From Phycisphaerales bacterium UBA4658 (lineage in GTDB: Bacteria; Planctomycetota; Phycisphaerae; Phycisphaerales; UBA1924): DNA of 5,624 nt. Under the pieces are notes generated by a model. That model ran no database searches. It saw only the letters and a list, made by a program, of their open reading frames with translations, and had not been told where the DNA came from. Shown one piece after another: positions 1-4,432 of this stretch (position 1 is the stretch's first letter; each line of letters opens with the position of its first letter). A program made the position numbers and the translations under genes. The stretch is taken from contig DHLW01000136.1 in assembly GCA_002405485.1 (NCBI GenBank), forward strand, positions 427 through 6,050. The letters run 5' to 3'.

Positions 1-1113
1 CCGGCCAAGACCGAGGTGCGCTTCCGCGATCAGTCGCTCGTCCACTCCACCGTCCTCCGCGCCGTGCGGGACGCACTCCGCGCCGCCGACCTCACCCCAA
101 GCCTCGAGAACAGCACCCCTTGGCGCACCGGCGCTCCGGCCATGTTCGGGCCGACGGCCCACGGCGGGCCGCTCTCCGGCGCTGACCCCGAACCGTCCGC
201 TGCACACCCACTCTCCGCCGCCCGGTTCGTCGACTTCTTCCGCAACCAGATCCCCGCCGCCGCCCAGGATCGTTTCAACTACCAGGCCGTGCGACAGGCC
301 ATCCAGCGCGTCGTCCCGGACCTTGCCGAGTCGGCGGAACACACGGACGGTGCGCCCGTGTCTTCGCAGCATGGCTCCGCTGCCGCCGGCGTCCAGAGCC
401 CGACCGCGCAGACTCCCGGACTCAGCGGCCCGGGCGTGCCGCCGGAGTCTGCTGAGGCCACGCTACCGGTACCTGCTCGGAGGAACCCGCTGCTCCAGGT
501 GCACAACAGCTACATCGTCACCGAGGACGAGCATGGCCTGGTCATCGTCGATCAGCACGCCCTCCACGAGCGCGTCATGTTCGAGGCGCTCCTGGCAAGA
601 GTTGTCGGCATCAGCGATCGCCCCGGCGACGCGACCGGACAGGACGGATCTGCATCCGGTGTCGGTCGCCCGCTGGAGAGCCAGCAGCTCCTGACTCCGG
701 TGGTCATCAAGGTCTCGCCCGCCGCCGCGGCCAGATTGGATGACCTGCGCCCGCTGCTGGAGCGCATCGGCATCGATGCCCGTGCGCTCGGTCCGGATGC
801 GGTCGGCGTGCATGCCTTCAGCTCCTTCCTGTTCGAGCGCAACGTCGATCCCGTGGAGTTTCTCTCCGACTTCTTCGAACGCGCCGAGGCCGAGGGCTTC
901 GTCCCCGGATCCGAGCAGGCCCTGCACGAGGTGCTCGACATGATGGCCTGCAAGGCCGCGGTCAAGGCCGGCGACCGCATGAGCCCCACCGAACTCGACG
1001 ACCTGCTCAAGCTCCGCGACCTTGTCGAACGCGGCGCAAGCTGCCCCCACGGCAGGCCCACGAGCATCAGACTCACGATGCGCGAGCTCGAGCGGCGATT
1101 CGGGCGGTCCTAG
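1..1113 (+). CDS. mutL: DNA mismatch repair protein MutL, endonuclease type (5' end outside window)
   Basis: MutL couples MutS mismatch recognition to strand removal; MutLs of this type nick the new strand themselves. The frame is open from base 1 and starts with PAKTEVRF, the conserved end of the N-terminal ATPase/transducer domain, so the start codon and ATPase motifs lie upstream. A proline/alanine/serine-rich linker runs from about 100 to 480. The C-terminal domain follows and carries the metal-dependent endonuclease signature: DQHALHERVMFE at 550-585 fits DQHA(X)2E(X)4E, ACK at 946-954, CPHGRP at 1042-1059 (zinc-site Cys and His) and FGR at 1099-1107, three residues before the stop. QQLLTP at 682-699 resembles the beta-clamp-binding motif found at this place in nicking MutLs. 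The lack of MutH dependence is inferred from these motifs. The gene converges on the next one; no mutS is visible. Family identity is near certain. Confidence 0.97.
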   Translation, partial: PAKTEVRFRDQSLVHSTVLRAVRDALRAADLTPSLENSTPWRTGAPAMFGPTAHGGPLSGADPEPSAAHPLSAARFVDFFRNQIPAAAQDRFNYQAVRQAIQRVVPDLAESAEHTDGAPVSSQHGSAAAGVQSPTAQTPGLSGPGVPPESAEATLPVPARRNPLLQVHNSYIVTEDEHGLVIVDQHALHERVMFEALLARVVGISDRPGDATGQDGSASGVGRPLESQQLLTPVVIKVSPAAAARLDDLRPLLERIGIDARALGPDAVGVHAFSSFLFERNVDPVEFLSDFFERAEAEGFVPGSEQALHEVLDMMACKAAVKAGDRMSPTELDDLLKLRDLVERGASCPHGRPTSIRLTMRELERRFGRS

Positions 1114-1127
1114 GTCCGCATCACGCC

Positions 1128-1142
1128 GCGGATCTCATCCGC
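1128..1142 (+). other. small hairpin just downstream of mutL
   Basis: GCGGAT (1128-1133) and ATCCGC (1137-1142) form a perfect 6-bp stem with a 3-base loop, starting 14 bases after the mutL stop. No T-run follows on the + strand, so it is not a classical intrinsic terminator. It could be a weak 3'-end structure or simply a chance GC-rich inverted repeat. Confidence 0.35.
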
Positions 1143-1164
1143 CTCCCGTCGCAATCCCCGCCCC

Positions 1165-1213
1165 AAAGCCAAAGAACGCCGGAGTATGGCGCTCGACGTG
1201 CCACACTCCGGCG
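1165..1213 (-). terminator. probable intrinsic terminator of the dockerin gene that ends at 1301
   Basis: CGCCGGAGT (1177-1185) pairs perfectly with ACTCCGGCG (1205-1213). After one A/C mismatch the stem continues with TGGC (1187-1190) and GCCA (1200-1203), closing a 9-base loop. Read on the - strand, the stem is followed directly by TTCTTTGGCTTT (1176 down to 1165), an interrupted U-rich tract. It lies about 90 bases past the stop of the - strand gene. The + strand side (ATGTTCAGAC) has no T-run, so any effect on mutL transcription would be weaker. The stem is seen directly; the terminator role is inferred. Confidence 0.7.
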
Positions 1214-1250
1214 ATGTTCAGACGCGGCCCGAACTTGCCAAGCGTTGACC

Positions 1251-1275
1251 ATCGCGACGGGCGATCCGTCGCGAT
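1251..1275. repeat. perfect 10-bp inverted repeat (hairpin) between convergent genes
   Basis: ATCGCGACGG (1251-1260) and CCGTCGCGAT (1266-1275) are exact reverse complements around the 5-base loop GCGAT. The hairpin sits 25 bases beyond the stop of the - strand dockerin gene. Neither side carries a T-run. It may stabilise the mRNA 3' end, act as a first stop before the U-tract hairpin at 1177-1213, or bind a protein. The function is not shown by the sequence. Confidence 0.6.
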
Positions 1276-1300
1276 CGGCGTGCGCTCGACGAGGGGTCTC

Positions 1301-2623
1301 TCACGCGCACCCGGCGAACCAGGCGTTGAGGAACGAGAAGATGTCCTGCACTTCCAGCACGCCCGAGCTGTCGAAGTCCGCCGAAAGCTGCCCGGCGAAC
1401 CACGCGTTCAGGAACCCGAAGATGTCATCGACGGTCACGCCGCCGGTCTGGTCGAAGTCGGCCTTGCACACGAACGTCGCCGTCACCAGATAGTCCGTGT
1501 CCACGATGAACCCGCAGAGGCCGGTGCCCGAGCAGACGTCCGACGTCCAGCCGGTGAACGTCCACCCCGCGGCCGGCGCAGCCGTGAGCGTGATCTCGTC
1601 GTTCAGCAGGAAATCGAACGCGCACGCGGTGTTGCCCTGCCCGCACAGAATGCCGGGCGAACTGCTCGTCACCAGTCCGTTGCCGACGACCGTCACTTCC
1701 ACGTTGGCCGTGGGCGGGACGCATGGCAGGGGCGTGCAGGTCGTGTTGTCGCCCTGGTAGTTGCTCCCGGCGGTGCTGCAGTCATCGTTCGTCGCGATCG
1801 TGCAGGCCAGCAGCGCGTCGCAGCACGCCCCCGTGGGCTGCGGGCACGGATTCGGCTCGCACGTCGCCCCGCTCGTCCACACGTCCGCGCCCGTGCAGTT
1901 GCTGGACACCCGCACCGAGCACGACCCGCTCGCCGCGCAGCACGAGCCCAGCACCGGCGGATTCGCCGGATCAAACAGACTCGTCACGTTCCCGCCATAC
2001 CGCCCGCGGCCGGGCATCTCCGGCGTGCGGCCGTCGATGCTCACCGTGGGGGACAGATACGTGAGCGCGATCGCGAACTCGTCGGGCGCCAGCGGAATCC
2101 CGTCCGCGTCCGCCGTGTTCGGATTCGGCGTCCCGCGAACCCAGAGCTGGTTGTACCCGAGCTTGGAGGGCGTTGGCGGCGTCTCACGCGCCGCCGAGAA
2201 CGAGATCGTCACCGGCGAGGTGCCCACCGTCGCCGTGATGTCGAAATAGTCCGTTCCGTTCCGGAACGTCGCCCGATCCCAGAAGATGACCCGGGCCGCG
2301 ATCGGGCTCGAGACAAGCACCAGCGGGCCGGTCGGGCGGTTCAGCACCAGACTGTTCAGCGTCGGCCCGGAGTACGTCGTCCGCGAGCCGCCCTGGCTCT
2401 GCGTGTTGCTCACGAGCGTCAGGCCAGCCGCCGCCGGCACAGTGAACTCCGCGCTCCAGGTGCCCTCAAAGTCCGTAAAATAGTCCACGCCGTCGGTCGC
2501 GTCCAGATCCTGCATGAACCCGCTCACCCCGGTGACCCGGTAGGTCTGCTGAGCATGCGCGGTCAGGGCAAGGGCGGCGGCGAGCGCCGCGGCGGCCGAA
2601 GTCACGATCGTGCGACAAAGCAT
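1301..2623 (-). CDS. secreted GC-type dockerin protein with cysteine-rich repeats and an InlB-like repeat
   Basis: This 440-residue exported protein has no recognised enzyme domain. I chose the ATG at 2623 because AAGGAG lies 5 bases upstream and the resulting N-terminus is a signal peptide: a basic start, an alanine-rich core and probable cleavage after TAHA (residue 24). An upstream ATG at 2797 would run into the neighbouring gene and bury this signal. Residues 25-220 are unrecognised, probably beta-rich. Residues 226-301 hold two six-cysteine repeats. Residues 307-384 (AAGWTFTGWTSD followed by DYLVTATF) resemble the InlB B-repeat/'bacterial repeat' fold. Residues 388-440 form a paired dockerin-like domain: loops start DFDQTGG (D389, D391, D400) and DFDSSG (D416, D418, D427), each followed by DIFxFLNAWFAG, and the chain ends Gly-Cys-Ala. 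A calcium-stabilised, C-terminally anchored or docking role is inferred from the domain type. The binding partner and the N-terminal function are unknown. Confidence 0.9.
   Translation of the reverse strand: MLCRTIVTSAAAALAAALALTAHAQQTYRVTGVSGFMQDLDATDGVDYFTDFEGTWSAEFTVPAAAGLTLVSNTQSQGGSRTTYSGPTLNSLVLNRPTGPLVLVSSPIAARVIFWDRATFRNGTDYFDITATVGTSPVTISFSAARETPPTPSKLGYNQLWVRGTPNPNTADADGIPLAPDEFAIALTYLSPTVSIDGRTPEMPGRGRYGGNVTSLFDPANPPVLGSCCAASGSCSVRVSSNCTGADVWTSGATCEPNPCPQPTGACCDALLACTIATNDDCSTAGSNYQGDNTTCTPLPCVPPTANVEVTVVGNGLVTSSSPGILCGQGNTACAFDFLLNDEITLTAAPAAGWTFTGWTSDVCSGTGLCGFIVDTDYLVTATFVCKADFDQTGGVTVDDIFGFLNAWFAGQLSADFDSSGVLEVQDIFSFLNAWFAGCA
1311..1429 (-). repeat. duplicated dockerin half-repeat within the gene
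   Basis: Bases 1311-1348 and 1392-1429, 81 bases (27 codons) apart, match at 32 of 38 positions by eye. They encode the two copies of DIFxFLNAWFAG. The first half-repeat (1392-1429) is slightly closer to 2863-2900 in the neighbouring dockerin gene (33 of 38), so equivalent half-repeats correspond between the two genes. Confidence 0.8.
1721..1948 (-). repeat. two tandem six-cysteine protein repeats
   Basis: These bases encode residues 226-301 of the first dockerin protein. Repeat 1 has C228, C229, C235, C243, C255 and C260; repeat 2 has C267, C268, C274, C282, C296 and C301. Spacing is CC-x5-C-x7-C-x11-C-x4-C and CC-x5-C-x7-C-x13-C-x4-C, and each repeat opens with G(S/A)CC. The even number and fixed spacing suggest three disulfides per unit after export, which is an inference. 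From memory, GACC-type modules of this sort occur in planctomycete secreted proteins. Confidence 0.75.
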
Positions 2624-2628
2624 GTCTT

Positions 2629-2634
2629 CTCCTT
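2629..2634 (-). promoter_or_regulatory. strong Shine-Dalgarno deciding the start at 2623
   Basis: On the - strand AAGGAG lies 5 bases before the ATG at 2623-2621. It fixes the start at the residue that opens the signal peptide and rules out the long upstream extension. Confidence 0.85.
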
Positions 2635-2635
2635 C

Positions 2636-2663
2636 TTCGATGCAACCACTTCGATGCAACCAC
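2636..2663. repeat. tandem 14-bp direct repeat in the 5' leader
   Basis: TTCGATGCAACCAC occurs twice back to back (2636-2649 and 2650-2663), followed by a degenerate third start, CCCGATG (2664-2670). On the coding strand of the gene it reads GTGGTTGCATCGAA twice, ending just before the Shine-Dalgarno. The core TTGCATCG also occurs once upstream of the other dockerin gene (4349-4342 on the - strand). It could be a tandem operator, an mRNA-level control site, or recent slippage. Confidence 0.8.
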
Positions 2664-2708
2664 CCCGATGAGACCGTGTCTACACCAGAGTTCCTCCGAC
2701 GCCGTCGA

Positions 2709-2734
2709 GATCGAGCGTGCCTGCGCTCTCGATC
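2709..2734 (-). terminator. imperfect hairpin downstream of the second dockerin gene (weak terminator candidate)
   Basis: GATCGAGCG (2709-2717) pairs with CGC-TC-TCGATC (2724-2734), leaving a 2-base bulge and a 6-base loop. It starts about 37 bases past the stop at 2772. There is no U-rich tract on the - strand, so it is at best a weak or factor-assisted stop. It is the best termination candidate in this 148-base gap, where I see no other gene. Confidence 0.3.
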
Positions 2735-2771
2735 GCCCGGCGGCTGGCTTGCTGCGCACTCCCACGCGGGG

Positions 2772-4298
2772 TCATGAGCACCCCGAGAACCAGTCATTCA
2801 GGAAGTTGAAAATGTCCTGGGGAGTGATTCCCCCCACACCGTCATAGTCCGAAACGCTCAATCCGCCGAACCACGCGTTCAGAAACTCGAAGATGTCCTG
2901 CGGATCCAGCGTGCCCGAGCCGTTGATATCGGCCCTGCAACCCAGATCCAGCGGCGTGTCCACCCACCCGATCACGTCAAAGTTGAACGGCGATGGGGGG
3001 CCGAAGTTCCGCGAGATCACGTACAGCGTTCCGTCATCCGCAAGAGCCGCGGAGAACTGAAAAACCACCTGCACCCCGTCGTCGAGCGGATCGCCGTTGT
3101 TGTTCAGATCCACAAGATCGCCGTTGGTGAGCGCCACGAATGGGGCCCCATTCACCGGAATCACCACCGTCGTCGATCGTGCGTTGCCCCCGAGCGACGT
3201 CTGCACCATGAAGCACAGATCGCCGCGCGTCGTGAAGTTCACGCTCCCGATGCCGCTCACGACCTCTCCCGGAAGTCCGCCCGGAAAATCCTCGCCCGCA
3301 ACGAAGATCCTCTGCCCGTTGGCCACCAGCCAGGGCGAGCCCGTGCTCGCTCCGCGTCCCCACGCCGCCCAGTGTCCACCCGGACCCATCGTGACATCAT
3401 CGATGTTCACCGCCGTCGAGAACGGCCCAGCCGGTCCGGGAAGCGGCTGCCCCTGCTCCAGCACGACCGTTCCGTCCACGAGCACCACCTTGCGGTCGGC
3501 GGTCCGATTCAACAGTCCGATGGCGATGTGCCGAGTGCCCGTCGCATTGGTCGCAAACTGGGTCGCAAGCGCGTTCACATCCAGCGGCGGCACTCCCGCC
3601 TGTCCCGGCGGAAAGCTCCCGGCCTGGGCCACGATCTGCGGCGTTGCCCCGCTCAGGAACACAAAGTCGTCCTGAAACGCCGGAAGCGAGCCCGACGTCG
3701 AGATGCTGCTGAAGGCGACGCGGCCGTCACTCAGAAACGTCCGCTGCTCGAAGTCGCTGCCGAACCGCTCATCGGAAAGACCGCCGATCAGGTCGCCCTC
3801 GCGAGCCGTGATGCTGAAGGTGTCCGTCGCCGCCGAGTACCGGATGATGCACTCGTCGTTCGTGTTGGCGCCGTTGAGACTCCCGGAGATGCTCACGTCG
3901 CCCGTGTTGCTGATGAGCTGCCGAGCGTCGAAGCCCCACGGTGCACCTTCGAAGGACAGGTTCAGCCCAGGGAGCACCTGATTTCGGGAAATCCCCCGAA
4001 GCACGCCGGTCCGGTTGCCCCAGATCACGGCGTCGCTGGAAATGCCCATCGATGAGTCGCCGTTGAACACCTCGCAGATCCAATACTGCCCGTTGGGGCT
4101 GATCCCGAGCTTGGACTGCAGCAGGGCTTCCACGGCCGTCGGAGGATTGGTGGGCAGAATCGTCGGCGATGATTCCAGTTCGGTCACCAGCACGCGCACG
4201 ACCGCCTGCCCAGCAGCCGGCACGGTCAGACCGGCGGCCGTCATGACAGCCGCACACACCGTTCGGATCACCACTTTCGGGGGAAGTCTCAGCAGCAT
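2772..4298 (-). CDS. secreted GC-type dockerin protein with about seven propeller-like repeats
   Basis: This 508-residue exported protein is of unknown function. The ATG at 4298 is preferred: AAGGG lies 6 bases upstream, and the N-terminus is a signal peptide (basic start, hydrophobic core near residues 10-28, likely cleavage after AAGQA, residue 32). A GTG at 4334 would only add 12 residues in front. Residues 65-430 consist of degenerate repeats of about 51-64 residues. Each pairs a 'G-x-hydrophobic strand' element (near residues 70, 133, 192, 256, 308, 359, 423) with, in the later ones, a turn such as EGDLIGG, AGSFPPG, QGQPLPG or AGEDFPG. This suggests a beta-propeller; it may match a planctomycete family such as DUF7453 (from memory, unverified). 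DLNNNGDPLDDG at 397-408 looks like a calcium-binding loop. Residues 456-508 are the GC-type dockerin pair (D457/N459/D468 and D484/D486/D495), ending WFSGCS. It shares its orientation and tail with the gene at 1301-2623. Confidence 0.88.
   Translation of the reverse strand: MLLRLPPKVVIRTVCAAVMTAAGLTVPAAGQAVVRVLVTELESSPTILPTNPPTAVEALLQSKLGISPNGQYWICEVFNGDSSMGISSDAVIWGNRTGVLRGISRNQVLPGLNLSFEGAPWGFDARQLISNTGDVSISGSLNGANTNDECIIRYSAATDTFSITAREGDLIGGLSDERFGSDFEQRTFLSDGRVAFSSISTSGSLPAFQDDFVFLSGATPQIVAQAGSFPPGQAGVPPLDVNALATQFATNATGTRHIAIGLLNRTADRKVVLVDGTVVLEQGQPLPGPAGPFSTAVNIDDVTMGPGGHWAAWGRGASTGSPWLVANGQRIFVAGEDFPGGLPGEVVSGIGSVNFTTRGDLCFMVQTSLGGNARSTTVVIPVNGAPFVALTNGDLVDLNNNGDPLDDGVQVVFQFSAALADDGTLYVISRNFGPPSPFNFDVIGWVDTPLDLGCRADINGSGTLDPQDIFEFLNAWFGGLSVSDYDGVGGITPQDIFNFLNDWFSGCS
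2782..2900 (-). repeat. dockerin half-repeat pair in the second gene
   Basis: Bases 2782-2819 and 2863-2900, 81 bases apart, encode DIFNFLNDWFSG and DIFEFLNAWFGG. The 27-codon period is the same as in the gene at 1301-2623. The C-terminal copy is the more diverged (27 of 38 matches to 1392-1429 by eye, against 33 of 38 for 2863-2900). Confidence 0.75.
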
Positions 4299-4304
4299 GG
4301 TTGG

Positions 4305-4309
4305 CCCTT
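4305..4309 (-). promoter_or_regulatory. Shine-Dalgarno of the second dockerin gene
   Basis: On the - strand AAGGG lies 6 bases before the ATG at 4298-4296. It is weaker than the AAGGAG of the neighbouring gene but well spaced, and it supports ATG 4298 over GTG 4334. Confidence 0.6.
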
Positions 4310-4321
4310 GGATCCTCTTCG

Positions 4322-4349
4322 AGCATACTTGCACGCATCAGCGATGCAA
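4322..4349 (-). promoter_or_regulatory. candidate sigma-70-like promoter for the second dockerin gene
   Basis: On the - strand TTGCAT (4349-4344) and TATGCT (4327-4322) are separated by 16 bases. The -35 matches TTGACA at only three positions and the -10 matches TATAAT at four. If real, transcription would start near 4315, giving a leader of roughly 17 bases. Planctomycete promoter consensus is uncertain, so this is tentative. Confidence 0.25.
4329..4349. promoter_or_regulatory. palindrome in the divergent intergenic region (possible operator)
   Basis: GCATC (4335-4339) and GATGC (4343-4347) form an inverted repeat around AGC. Outside it, TTGCA (4329-4333) and TGCAA (4345-4349) are also reverse complements. 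The site overlaps the candidate -35 and spacer of the - strand gene and faces the divergent HTH gene, so a repressor site is plausible. Binding is not shown. Confidence 0.4.
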
Positions 4350-4432
4350 TCAGTACTGACGATATCTCTGGTTGGAAGAGTGCGCCCAGTGCGTTCGTGA
4401 TACCATGTCCGCCAGATTCTTGTGGGTGTTGC

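Noticed and set aside
463..1050. 195-codon open frame on the - strand inside mutL
   Set aside because: It is antisense to conserved MutL motifs, has no recognisable domain and no ribosome binding site; it is a codon-bias shadow.
2636..2670. CRISPR or mobile-element origin of the 14-bp repeat
   Set aside because: The units are contiguous with no spacers, only two full copies exist, and no transposase, cas gene or terminal inverted repeat is nearby.
1022..2671. 549-codon open frame on the + strand covering the dockerin gene
   Set aside because: Its translation is extremely arginine/alanine-rich with no domain. It starts inside mutL and runs antisense to a gene with a signal peptide, Shine-Dalgarno and dockerin. 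It is a high-GC shadow frame.
2624..2797. N-terminal extension of the first dockerin protein to the ATG at 2797
   Set aside because: It would overlap the end of the upstream gene, is arginine-rich, and would put the signal peptide 58 residues inside; the ATG at 2623 has AAGGAG at the right distance.
1301..4298. Cellulosome-like system
   Set aside because: The tails are dockerin-like, but no cohesin, scaffoldin, carbohydrate-binding module or glycoside hydrolase is visible, so a cellulosome cannot be claimed.
4372..4406. Possible + strand promoter for the HTH gene (TTGGAA and TACCAT)
   Set aside because: The spacing is 23 bases and the -10 match is poor; no convincing alternative was found in the 134-base gap.
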